Below, one piece after another: positions 6,106-13,265 of a stretch of DNA of 13,265 nt (positions are counted from its first letter, which is position 1; each line of letters opens with the position of its first letter). Source of the DNA: Chryseobacterium gleum (GTDB lineage: Bacteria > Bacteroidota > Bacteroidia > Flavobacteriales_D > Crocinitomicaceae); contig CAMCQL010000030.1 of NCBI GenBank assembly GCA_945877005.1, positions 1-13,265 of the forward strand, read 5' to 3'. Under the pieces are notes generated by a model. It ran no database searches. It saw only the letters and a list, made by a program, of their open reading frames with translations, and had not been told where the DNA came from. A program made the position numbers and the translations under genes.

Positions 6106-7560
6106 ATGGGTACTACCATCACCAATAATTCGCTCTCGTTCTTAAAAGTGTTTTCCGCATGTTTTCCGCATAGTCCTTCTGAAGATCAATTAAATGCAAT
6201 TCATCGATTAGTAGAATTCACATTTGATTCAAACCCGAAAAAACTTTTTATTCTAAATGGATATGCTGGAACTGGAAAAACGTCCTTGATTGGAGCATAT
6301 ATCAAAGCATTGGATGAATTCAATCTAAAAAATAGCCTTTTGGCACCAACAGGAAGGGCTGCAAAAGTACTATCATCAAAAGCCGGAAAACAAGTTTTGA
6401 CCATCCACAAAAAAATTTACTACAAAAAAATGCAACCTGGAGGGAAAATAATTTTGACTCTAACTCCTAACCTTCATCGCTCAACAATCTTCATTATCGA
6501 TGAGTCTTCAATGATTGGTGACGATATCATTGCAACAGAAAATCAATTTTCAAACCGTTCTTTATTAGATGATATCATTACCTATGTCTACAGTGGAAAC
6601 AATTGCTCACTATTTCTGATAGGCGACACTGGACAGCTACCCCCCATTGGAAGTGATATTTCACCTGCACTCAATAGTGAATTATTAAAATTTCATTATC
6701 CATACTTAAGTATCTCTCAAACAAAACTTAAGATGATACTTCGACAAACTTTGCATTCGGGAATTTTGTTAAATGCCACACACATCCGCACATTTGACAA
6801 ATTAAATACTCATGCGCCACTAAAAATAAGTGAATTCAATGATATTAAACGTGTAAACGGATCAGAATTACTAGACTCATTAGAGGAAAACTATGCGAAG
6901 TACGGAATCGATAATGTAATAATGATCTCTAAATCAAATAAAAGAGTCAATTTATACAATCAAAATATCAGAAGTCGAATTTTATACATAGAAGATGAAT
7001 TGGTAACAAATGAACGATTAATGGTGGTTCGTAACAATTATTTCTGGTTGCCGGAAACATCAAAAGCAGGATTTATTGCCAATGGTGAAACTATCCAAGT
7101 CAATAGAATAATAAAATATGAAACTAGATATAACCATCGATTTGCACGAGCTGAAGTTAAGTTAATTGACTATTCAGAAGAAGGCGAAATAGAAGTCTTA
7201 CTTCTGATCGACACACTGAATTTGGAATCTCCATCTTTACAAAGAGAAGCCATGAAAAATTTTTTTTTCGCTGTAGAAGAAGATTACCTAGATGAAAAAA
7301 ACAAACAGAAAAGATATGAAATGATTGTAAAGAACGAATATTTTAATGCGCTACAAATTAAATACGCATATGCAATCACTTGCCATAAAGCTCAAGGAGG
7401 CGAGTGGCCAATTGTTTATATAGATCACGATTTTCTTGTACCTGAAATGTTAGATGTTTCCTTTTACAAATGGTTATATACCGCTTTTACTAGATCCAAA
7501 GAAAAAATCTATTTAGTCAACTTTGACCCTAAATTTTTCTCTGAAGAATCTGAAAACTAA
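6106..7560 (+). CDS. RecD/Pif1-like superfamily 1B DNA helicase (ATP-dependent)
   Basis: A 484-aa SF1B helicase, inferred to unwind DNA 5' to 3' during repair or replication. Motifs in order (numbered from the ATG): Walker A GYAGTGKT (52-59), Ia APTGRAAKVL (80-89), Walker B IIDESSMI (130-137), III GDTGQLPPIG (173-182), IV ILRQ (211-214), V YAITCHKAQGGEWPIV (421-436, UvrD_C_2 type), and VI YTAFTRSKEKI (458-468). All catalytic motifs are intact. Without the long RecD or RecD2 N-terminal extension, and with no recB or recC nearby, it is a stand-alone helicase common in Bacteroidota rather than a RecBCD subunit. A longer reading frame exists from TTG at 6097, but that codon lies inside the -7 box, so the ATG at 6106 is preferred. 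Its promoter is near-leaderless. It ends at a hairpin terminator shared with the convergent lipoprotein gene. A 9-T run (7260-7268) lies in the frame between motifs IV and V. Confidence 0.92.
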   Translation: MGTTITNNSLSFLKVFSACFPHSPSEDQLNAIHRLVEFTFDSNPKKLFILNGYAGTGKTSLIGAYIKALDEFNLKNSLLAPTGRAAKVLSSKAGKQVLTIHKKIYYKKMQPGGKIILTLTPNLHRSTIFIIDESSMIGDDIIATENQFSNRSLLDDIITYVYSGNNCSLFLIGDTGQLPPIGSDISPALNSELLKFHYPYLSISQTKLKMILRQTLHSGILLNATHIRTFDKLNTHAPLKISEFNDIKRVNGSELLDSLEENYAKYGIDNVIMISKSNKRVNLYNQNIRSRILYIEDELVTNERLMVVRNNYFWLPETSKAGFIANGETIQVNRIIKYETRYNHRFARAEVKLIDYSEEGEIEVLLLIDTLNLESPSLQREAMKNFFFAVEEDYLDEKNKQKRYEMIVKNEYFNALQIKYAYAITCHKAQGGEWPIVYIDHDFLVPEMLDVSFYKWLYTAFTRSKEKIYLVNFDPKFFSEESEN

Positions 7561-7611
7561 ACGATAGAAACATTTCAGATAGGGAATCTACACAATGATT
7601 TTATCCATCAC

Positions 7612-7643
7612 AAAAAAAGGTGTCACAAAACGCGACACCTTTT
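7612..7643. terminator. Bidirectional rho-independent terminator
   Basis: A perfect 10-bp stem AAAAGGTGTC (7615-7624) / GACACCTTTT (7634-7643) encloses a 9-nt loop, between the convergent stops of the helicase (7560) and the lipoprotein gene (7669-7667). The T-tract is stronger on the minus strand (7 Ts, complement of 7612-7618) than on the plus strand (TTTTGAATATTTT), so it should serve the lipoprotein gene best while also ending helicase transcripts. Confidence 0.85.
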
Positions 7644-7666
7644 GAATATTTTAGAAATCTAATTTA

Positions 7667-9370
7667 TTACTTGTATACTGATTTGAAGTTTTCATTCAAA
7701 GCAACTTTTATAAATTCTTTATCTTTTGCAATCTTCTTTTTATAAGCAGCATCTTTGTCTACCGCATTTTTTAAGAAATTGATACAATCATCTGCTTTTT
7801 CTTTACGAGCACTTATAATTGCCTTCAAGTAATTTCCTTGCGCAGTATTATTGTCGGCAGAAGCTTCCAATGTTTTCATCGCTCCATCATACTCTTTGTT
7901 CAATACTTGCGCCAAAGACTTATTAAATGTTTGATTGTCTGAAAAATTTGAGATTGCATCAGCATAATTACCTTCAACAATCTTGATGATACCTTTATTA
8001 TAGTTCCCTTCCATTCCTGCTCCAGAAGCTCCAGATAAAGTAGATTTTGCTTTTTTCATATCACCATTTACTCCAGCAATCGCAGCTAAATTGTTCTTCA
8101 CAATACCATCTTCCTTATTCAATTCAGCAGCCTTTTCAAATTTAGCTTTAGCTTCTGTAAATTTTCCTTGATTGAATAAAATCACTCCCTCATTATTGAA
8201 CGCTCTGTAATCTTCAGGAAATTTCAGCTGAGAAAATGCATACACTTTATCAATCTGAATAGGATCAGTTAACAAAGACGCACTGTACATTAATTGCTCC
8301 GCATCAAGAACATCTGGAGTATTCAATGCTGCAATTTTGTATTCCTCATCTGTTAATCCAGTAGTTTCGTATTTTACTCTGATTTCTGCACGTCTTAACT
8401 TAGGGAAAATATTATCGTCTAAATACGTAAATGTTTTAGCCATATTTCTCATTTCAGTTTCGCGTTGAATAGGATCTTTATACATCTCCAAAACTCTTAT
8501 AACCAATTGCTTTTCATCTTGGTTCATCGTAGATTTTTCTAATTCAATTTTAAAACCTTCGTAATCTTCTCCACGACCTAACATCGTATAAATTTCAGCT
8601 TGTGCAGCCGTATTTCCGATTTTCTTAGACAATTCAATCGCAGTACTTTTACCAGTGGTAGCTCTGTCTGTTGATAAAGTATTGTTTTTATTTTCCTCCC
8701 CTTCAGGAGATGCGTACCCAATGACATCAATTGACTTAATAACCACTTTAGGATTATCTTTGTTTTCTGACAACCAAGTTTGAAAATTTTTCAAATAATC
8801 TTGTTCCAACTCAGATGCTCTGAAATCAGATTTCCCTTTTAAAAATTTAACTTGAGAAGTGAAAACAGCTTCTTTTGTCTTGGAATGATTTTCCTTTTTA
8901 ATCAAGGCCACTTTAAAGTCTTTATTCACTAAAAGAGGTGTTACAATAGTTCCTTCCGCTAAATTTTTGGATGGAATTTGTAACTTTTCTTTCCCTGCAA
9001 TTAATACTCTACCTGAAACTGTCAATTGAGTAGCTTCATAATCAGGCTTATATGCAATCACATCTTCATAAGTGAATACTCCGCCTGGTTTATAAGCTAT
9101 GGTTGTTCCGTTGCCCGTTCCTTTTTCACCAATTATAGTAACAGTATTTAAGGCATCGTACCCAATCATAGGTGTAAATTCGACAGTCGCTTTTTTGTTC
9201 AACCCTTTCGCAGGGAAAGTACCTTCAATTTTAACTCTAACGCTATCGCCATGCATTTCTAGCGGCGATGGTGTTACAGTGTAGGTAACATCTTTTACTA
9301 AATCACAACTCAACAAAGAGAATCCTGTGAGCGCGAAAATAGAAATATTTTTTAATGGTAATGTTTTCAT
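7667..9370 (-). CDS. Outer-membrane lipoprotein with OmpA-like and TPR regions
   Basis: A 567-aa lipoprotein. The signal peptide ends in lipobox LLSC with the lipidated Cys at 22, followed by DLVKD, so no classical Bacteroidota surface-export signal (such as S/K-D/E-D/E) is seen; a periplasm-facing outer-membrane anchor is inferred. Residues 30-170 are beta-rich and not recognised. Residues 173-255 are OmpA C-terminal-like (VKFLKGKSDFRASE, VIGYASPEGEENKNNTLSTDRA). The Arg and the N-x-LS-x-x-RA helix are kept, but the Asp of GHTD that usually binds diaminopimelate is replaced (GYASPEG), so peptidoglycan binding is uncertain. Residues 264-335 (GRGEDYEGFKIELEKS, IFPKLRRAEIRVKYE) match the segment after the OmpA domain in Bacteroides-type OmpA/DUF3868-like proteins. 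Residues 387-545 hold about four TPR-like helical repeats. It ends at the 7612-7643 terminator and lies 55 nt after folK. A structural or scaffold envelope role is inferred. Confidence 0.88.
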   Translation of the reverse strand: MKTLPLKNISIFALTGFSLLSCDLVKDVTYTVTPSPLEMHGDSVRVKIEGTFPAKGLNKKATVEFTPMIGYDALNTVTIIGEKGTGNGTTIAYKPGGVFTYEDVIAYKPDYEATQLTVSGRVLIAGKEKLQIPSKNLAEGTIVTPLLVNKDFKVALIKKENHSKTKEAVFTSQVKFLKGKSDFRASELEQDYLKNFQTWLSENKDNPKVVIKSIDVIGYASPEGEENKNNTLSTDRATTGKSTAIELSKKIGNTAAQAEIYTMLGRGEDYEGFKIELEKSTMNQDEKQLVIRVLEMYKDPIQRETEMRNMAKTFTYLDDNIFPKLRRAEIRVKYETTGLTDEEYKIAALNTPDVLDAEQLMYSASLLTDPIQIDKVYAFSQLKFPEDYRAFNNEGVILFNQGKFTEAKAKFEKAAELNKEDGIVKNNLAAIAGVNGDMKKAKSTLSGASGAGMEGNYNKGIIKIVEGNYADAISNFSDNQTFNKSLAQVLNKEYDGAMKTLEASADNNTAQGNYLKAIISARKEKADDCINFLKNAVDKDAAYKKKIAKDKEFIKVALNENFKSVYK

Positions 9371-9391
9371 AATTATAGTTCATATCTTAAT

Positions 9392-9425
9392 TAAACTTAA
9401 CTCCAATAGTTACAATAATACGCAA
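9392..9425 (-). promoter_or_regulatory. Possible promoter of the lipoprotein gene
   Basis: On the minus strand TAAGTTTA (9399-9392) matches 7 of 8 positions of TAnnTTTG. A TTG (9425-9423) lies 23 nt upstream, just inside the allowed spacing, and the leader would be about 18 nt. It is a weak call; read-through from folK is the alternative. Confidence 0.3.
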
Positions 9426-9971
9426 TTATTTTATCTTAGAACTTTTTTGAATCAATTTTAATTCATTTAAGTACGTTGCTTCACTGCAAATATTAGACAC
9501 ATCTTTACATTTTTTTAATAGGTCTTCCATTGACTCTAAAGAAATTGGATCAATGAACTGAGGCGCAATTTTAGCCAATGGTTTTAAGACAAATAACCGC
9601 TCACTAATTCTTGGATGTGGAATCTTTAAATCATTGTGATCGAAAATTTGATCGTTAAAATATAAAATATCAATATCAATTGTTCGATTATGATATTCGT
9701 TAGATAATACTCTTGTTCTTCCTAATTCATACTCTATCGCTTTAAATGTGGTTAACAATTCCAATGGAGATAAAACTGTTCGTAATTCAACGACACAATT
9801 TAAAAAATACTCAGTTGATTCAAAACCCCATGGTTCAGAATAATAATAGTCAGATATTTGAGCGACTTCAATTTCTTTATTGGTTCCAATTTTATCTATA
9901 GCAGAAATTAAAGTGGGTTTTTTATCCCCCAAATTACTTCCTAAGCCAATAAATACATTTGTCCAGTTCAT
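9426..9971 (-). CDS. folK: 2-amino-4-hydroxy-6-hydroxymethyldihydropteridine diphosphokinase (HPPK)
   Basis: FolK transfers pyrophosphate from ATP to 6-hydroxymethyl-7,8-dihydropterin, the step before dihydropteroate synthase in folate synthesis (cytoplasm). The 181-aa protein shows NVFIGLGSNLGD (5-16), YYYSEPWGF (42-50), the magnesium-binding signature RTIDIDILYF (96-105; D99 and D101 are the metal ligands) and PHPRISERLFVLKPL (118-132). Length is normal for a monofunctional HPPK, with a short extra C-terminal tail. I start at ATG 9971 because MNxxNVFIGLGSNLG is the family's usual N terminus. An upstream in-frame TTG (9986) would add five residues without conserved content. It is divergent from sppA. 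No full -7 box is seen for it; GATATTTG at 10036-10029 matches 7 of 8. Assignment is secure. Confidence 0.96.
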   Translation of the reverse strand: MNWTNVFIGLGSNLGDKKPTLISAIDKIGTNKEIEVAQISDYYYSEPWGFESTEYFLNCVVELRTVLSPLELLTTFKAIEYELGRTRVLSNEYHNRTIDIDILYFNDQIFDHNDLKIPHPRISERLFVLKPLAKIAPQFIDPISLESMEDLLKKCKDVSNICSEATYLNELKLIQKSSKIK

Positions 9972-10025
9972 TGCATTGAATTTCAAACTTCCTTGACCTA
10001 TAGATACGGTATATTAAAAAAAGGG

Positions 10026-10056
10026 TTACAAATATCTAATACTATAGCTACATTTG
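10026..10056 (+). promoter_or_regulatory. Promoter of the sppA-murB-truA cluster
   Basis: The -7 box TACATTTG (10049-10056) matches TAnnTTTG fully. A TTA at 10026-10028, with 20-nt spacing, may serve as an imperfect -33. The leader to the sppA ATG (10082) would be about 22 nt. Nothing else in 9972-10081 looks like a gene. Confidence 0.55.
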
Positions 10057-10081
10057 TATTCATTTATTAACTATAACAACT

Positions 10082-11866
10082 ATGAAAATTTCATTTTGGA
10101 AGCTTTTTTGGCCTGCATTCATTGCAATTATGGTAGGGTTTATCCTTTGGTTACTTGTGTTTTTTGGAGTAATTGGTGGTATTGTAGCACTTGCTAAAAG
10201 TTCAGACGATGAAGGCATCAATTCACCTACAATTCTTCATCTAACATTAGAAGGCGAAATCAAAGAAAATAGCTCCTCTGAACTTAACCCTTCAAATTTT
10301 GAAGTAAACTCAAGTTTTGGATTGAGTGATCTGCTATATGGATTTGAACAAGCGGCAAAAGATCCTTCAGTAAAAGGAATTTATGTAGAATTAAACGCTT
10401 TCAACTCTGGAATTGCAAACATACAGGAACTTAGAAATGCTTTCAATAAATTCAAAAAGTCAGGTAAATTCATAGTTGCATATCATTCAGGAGAATACAT
10501 TCCGCTAAAGCAATATTATCTTACCTCTTGCATTGATGAAAACTACGGATTTCCAACAAGTAATTTTGAATTTTTAGGTTTGAGTACAGAGCCAACCTTT
10601 TATAAAAACACATTGGACAAACTTGGTATTGAAATGCAAGTGATTAGAGGGAAAGAAAATGATTTCAAAAGCGCAGTCGAACCATTTTTATACACAAAAA
10701 TGAGTGATTCAAGCCGATTACAAACGAATGTTTTATTGACAAACGTTTGGAAACTAATTCTTTCTGACATTTCAAAAGATAGAAATATACCGATTGCTAC
10801 ATTGAATAACTTCGCCGAAAAGGCCACCGTTAGAAATCTAACTTTAGCAAAAAAACACCATTTAATTAAAGATTTAAAATTTAAAGATGAAATCATTGCC
10901 CTCTTAAAGAAAAAAATAAATCACAAGGACAACAAACTTCCATTTCACTCTTTTGAAAAATATGCAAAAGAAAAATTTTATTTAAACCAACAATTAAATA
11001 GTTCTTCAAAGAAGTCAATCGCTGTGATTCTTACAGAAGGTGAAATCTCTTCGAATGGGGATGAATTAAATGCAGAAAAAGTTGCAGAATATATTCGCGC
11101 TGCAAGAGAAGATAAATCTATTGCTACAGTTGTCTTAAGAATTAATAGTCCTGGCGGTAGCGCACTTGCAAGTGAAGTACTCTGGAGAGAAATTAATCTT
11201 ACCAACAAAAGCAAAAAAGTAATCGTCTCCATGGGAAATGTTGCTGCATCTGGAGGATATTATATGGCATGTGCTGGGGATAAAATTTTTGCTGAAACCA
11301 CTACAATTACAGGTTCTATAGGTGTATTTGGATTAATACCATACACAGGTGAATTTTTATCTGACAAATTAGGGATAACGTTTGATGAAGTAAAAACAAA
11401 TGCACACAGTAATTTATCATTAAATAAAAAATTATCTCTAGAAGAAATACAATTAGTGCAAACAGAAATTGATGAAATCTACGGGCAATTTATTCAAAAA
11501 GTTGCTACAGGAAGAAAATTAACTCCCAAATTTGTTCACGCGATTGCACGAGGAAGAGTTTGGACAGGTGCTGATGCAAAAAGAATTGGGTTGGTAGATG
11601 AAATAGGAGGAATAGCAGATGCAATTGCTTATGCTACAAAACATTCAAAATTAAAAAATCCTCAATTAAAATATTGGCCTAAAAAAACAAAAGAACCATT
11701 CGAAGAGATTATTGAAGGATTACAAGATTTAAAAGAAAATAACACCTCTGTTTCATCGTCAATAAAAATCCCTTCTAACTTATTAAACACGCTTCACAAA
11801 ATAGAAAAACTAAAACAATCTTCGGGAATACTAATGAAACTCCCATTTGAATACACTATAGATTAA
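10082..11866 (+). CDS. sppA: Signal peptide peptidase SppA, 67-kDa type
   Basis: SppA is a membrane-anchored serine protease (peptidase family S49) that degrades cleaved signal peptides and other membrane-linked peptides from the periplasmic side. The 594-aa length fits the long, tandem-domain form. One hydrophobic anchor spans about residues 11-38. The N-terminal S49-like domain (50-280) supplies the general-base Lys in DFKSAVEPF (K196). The C-terminal domain (312-520) has RINSPGGS (353-360) and the nucleophile in GNVAASGGYY (S390), followed by ITGSIGVFG (409-417). The Ser/Lys dyad is split across the two domains as in E. coli SppA, so the enzyme should be active. It is the first gene of a plus-strand cluster, with its stop 6 nt before the murB ATG. 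The start is the ATG that gives the membrane anchor. Confidence 0.96.
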   Translation: MKISFWKLFWPAFIAIMVGFILWLLVFFGVIGGIVALAKSSDDEGINSPTILHLTLEGEIKENSSSELNPSNFEVNSSFGLSDLLYGFEQAAKDPSVKGIYVELNAFNSGIANIQELRNAFNKFKKSGKFIVAYHSGEYIPLKQYYLTSCIDENYGFPTSNFEFLGLSTEPTFYKNTLDKLGIEMQVIRGKENDFKSAVEPFLYTKMSDSSRLQTNVLLTNVWKLILSDISKDRNIPIATLNNFAEKATVRNLTLAKKHHLIKDLKFKDEIIALLKKKINHKDNKLPFHSFEKYAKEKFYLNQQLNSSSKKSIAVILTEGEISSNGDELNAEKVAEYIRAAREDKSIATVVLRINSPGGSALASEVLWREINLTNKSKKVIVSMGNVAASGGYYMACAGDKIFAETTTITGSIGVFGLIPYTGEFLSDKLGITFDEVKTNAHSNLSLNKKLSLEEIQLVQTEIDEIYGQFIQKVATGRKLTPKFVHAIARGRVWTGADAKRIGLVDEIGGIADAIAYATKHSKLKNPQLKYWPKKTKEPFEEIIEGLQDLKENNTSVSSSIKIPSNLLNTLHKIEKLKQSSGILMKLPFEYTID

Positions 11867-11872
11867 CAAATC

Positions 11873-12889
11873 ATGCCGATCAAAACACAACACAATGTTT
11901 CATTAAAGCCAATTACAACATTTGGTATAGATGTAAAAGCAAAAGAATTGATTGAATTTGAATCAGTTAATCAATTGACTGAAATTGAATTTATTAATTA
12001 CCCAAATAAACTTATTCTAGGTGGGGGAAGTAATCTTTTATTCAAACAAAATTTTAACGGAACAATTTTTCAAAATAAAATTAAAGGAATAGAGGTAGTA
12101 ACTAAATCAGAAGTATCAATCACATTGAAAGTTGGTGCTGGTGAATCCTGGCATGAATTTGTTCTACATTGTGTCTCAAATAATTATTGTGGTATTGAAA
12201 ACCTATCCTTAATTCCCGGTACTGTTGGTGCAGCACCTATTCAAAACATTGGTGCATATGGTGTTGAAGTGAAAGACGTAATATCTGAAGTAGAAGTGTA
12301 TGATACAATTAATAGACAAACAATTACATTTACTAATGAGGAGTGTAATTTTGGCTATCGTGATAGTGTTTTTAAATCCGTTTATAAAAATAGATACATC
12401 ATTACCTATGTCTACTTTACACTTTCGATGACACCAAAAATAGCATCAAATTACGGTGCAATTAGCACAATTTTAGAAGGACAAAAAATAGAAAAACCAA
12501 GTATTCAAGACATTAGCAATGCAGTTATTGCGATTAGACAAAGTAAACTCCCCGATCCAAAAGAGTTAGGTAATGCCGGTAGTTTTTTTAAAAACCCAGT
12601 TGTTACAATCGAAAGTTTTTTAGCGATTAAAGAAAAACACCCCTCTGTTCCTTCTTATCCTATCAATGAAATATCTGTTAAAATTCCTGCTGGTTGGTTA
12701 ATTGAAATACTTGGCTGGAAAGGTAAAAACATTGGGAATTGTGGGGTGCATCATTTACAAGCTTTGGTCTTGGTAAATTATGGCGAAGCAACTGGAAAAG
12801 AAATATTTAATTTGTCAGAAAAAATAATTCAAGATGTCTTTTCTAACTTCAACATTGTTTTAGAAAGAGAGGTAAACATCATAGAATAA
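11873..12889 (+). CDS. murB: UDP-N-acetylenolpyruvoylglucosamine reductase
   Basis: MurB is an FAD enzyme that uses NADPH to reduce enolpyruvyl-UDP-GlcNAc to UDP-N-acetylmuramic acid, the second committed step of peptidoglycan precursor synthesis (cytoplasm). The 338-aa length and the SNYGAI insert region (192-197) indicate the type I, E. coli-like form. FAD-binding motifs are LGGGSNLLF (49-57) and SLIPGTVGAAPIQNIGAYG (112-130). Catalytic residues are present: Arg in GYRDSVFK (R163), the proton-donor Ser in GNAGSFFKNP (S237), and the C-terminal Glu in LEREVNI (E331). It lies 6 nt after sppA and 8 nt before truA, so it is almost surely co-transcribed with both. Assignment is secure. Confidence 0.97.
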   Translation: MPIKTQHNVSLKPITTFGIDVKAKELIEFESVNQLTEIEFINYPNKLILGGGSNLLFKQNFNGTIFQNKIKGIEVVTKSEVSITLKVGAGESWHEFVLHCVSNNYCGIENLSLIPGTVGAAPIQNIGAYGVEVKDVISEVEVYDTINRQTITFTNEECNFGYRDSVFKSVYKNRYIITYVYFTLSMTPKIASNYGAISTILEGQKIEKPSIQDISNAVIAIRQSKLPDPKELGNAGSFFKNPVVTIESFLAIKEKHPSVPSYPINEISVKIPAGWLIEILGWKGKNIGNCGVHHLQALVLVNYGEATGKEIFNLSEKIIQDVFSNFNIVLEREVNIIE

Positions 12890-12897
12890 ATAGAATT

Positions 12898-13265
12898 ATG
12901 CAACGTTATTTTATTGAATTAAAGTACAATGGCGCAGATTTTTTCGGTTGGCAAAAGCAACCTCAACAGAAAAGTGTGCAAGAAATCATTGAATTGGCAT
13001 TTTCAAAATTATTCAACAAGGAAATTTCAGTAGTGGGATGTGGAAGAACTGACACTGGTGTTCATGCGAACAAATATATTTTACATGTAGAACTTCCCAA
13101 TCTTTACATTCCAGAAATATTACTTTATAAACTCAATCGGGTAACTCCATACTCTATTTCTTTCACCTCAATAAAAGAAGTTTCAGAAATGATGCATGCC
13201 CGTTTTTCAGCCACCACTAGAACTTACAGGTATTTTATTCATCAACAAAAAGATCCATTCTTAGC
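12898..13265 (+). CDS. truA: tRNA pseudouridine(38-40) synthase TruA, cut by window edge
   Basis: TruA converts uridines 38-40 of the tRNA anticodon stem-loop to pseudouridine. The first 122 codons are present; the gene runs off the right edge. Visible marks are YFIELKYNGADFFGWQKQP (residues 4-22), the SVQEIIE stretch, and the catalytic motif GCGRTDTGVHA (47-57) with the nucleophilic Asp at 52. HARFSATTRTYRYFI follows, also typical. The start is the ATG 8 nt after the murB stop; no Shine-Dalgarno sequence is seen. It is third in the sppA-murB-truA cluster. Assignment is secure from the catalytic motif. Confidence 0.96.
   Translation, partial: MQRYFIELKYNGADFFGWQKQPQQKSVQEIIELAFSKLFNKEISVVGCGRTDTGVHANKYILHVELPNLYIPEILLYKLNRVTPYSISFTSIKEVSEMMHARFSATTRTYRYFIHQQKDPFL

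Noticed and set aside
7260..7268. A 9-T run inside the helicase gene, and 8-T runs at 435-442, 3107-3114 and 4747-4754, as phase-variation tracts.
   Set aside because: Several such runs occur across ordinary genes in this AT-rich DNA, and the affected genes are housekeeping or unknown; all frames are intact.
6106..7560. RecD subunit of a RecBCD complex.
   Set aside because: The protein is shorter than RecD, has no recB or recC neighbour, and fits the stand-alone RecD/Pif1-like helicases of Bacteroidota.
9099..11232. Opposite-strand short reading frames within the lipoprotein (9099-9284) and sppA (10600-10896, 10978-11232) genes; similar ones at 2079-2495 and 6201-6410.
   Set aside because: Each lies wholly inside a well-supported gene on the other strand, has no promoter or family signal, and reads as a shadow frame.
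1..13265. Mobile elements, CRISPR arrays, tRNA/rRNA genes, riboswitches, toxin-antitoxin or defence systems.
   Set aside because: I found no transposase, integrase, regular repeat array, tRNA-like fold with CCA-side features, or defence-family motif; gene order and composition look like normal chromosome.

Overview
The window looks like a piece of a Bacteroidota chromosome, most likely from the Flavobacteriales. The DNA is visibly AT-rich. Ribosome-binding sites are weak or absent. Several promoters fit the Bacteroidota -7 box TAnnTTTG. Exported proteins have signal peptides ending in S-Q. It also carries lineage-typical genes: a DUF3822 protein next to rsmD and coaD, a Bacteroidota OmpA-like lipoprotein, and a small RecD/Pif1-like helicase. 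I assign no genus.

Layout, left to right. (1) The 5' end of guaA (GMP synthase) runs off the left edge on the minus strand; its promoter almost touches its start codon. (2) A 769-aa exported protein of no family I recognise lies on the plus strand (388-2697) and ends 1 nt from the end of a minus-strand operon. (3) That operon (2699-5964, read right to left) is DUF3822 protein - rsmD - coaD - an exported thioredoxin-fold protein that has lost its CxxC cysteines. (4) A compact divergent promoter region (5965-6105) with a perfect DnaA-box sequence at its centre separates the operon from a plus-strand RecD/Pif1-like helicase (6106-7560). (5) A bidirectional hairpin terminator separates the helicase from a minus-strand OmpA-like/TPR lipoprotein (7667-9370). 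Upstream of the lipoprotein, on the same strand, is folK (9426-9971). (6) A second divergent region (9972-10081) leads to a plus-strand cluster sppA - murB - truA; truA runs off the right edge.

Most of the window is housekeeping: GMP (guaA), folate (folK), coenzyme A (coaD), peptidoglycan precursor (murB), rRNA and tRNA modification (rsmD, truA), and envelope proteolysis and structure (sppA, lipoprotein). I see no mobile element, CRISPR array, RNA gene, toxin-antitoxin pair or recognisable defence system, and no convincing new multi-gene system. The points most worth a second look are the unknown 769-aa exported protein, the cysteine-less thioredoxin-fold protein coupled to coaD, the near-leaderless promoters of guaA and the helicase, and the DnaA-box-bearing divergent promoter. 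No stretch longer than 300 bases lacks a gene; the longest gap is 226-387.
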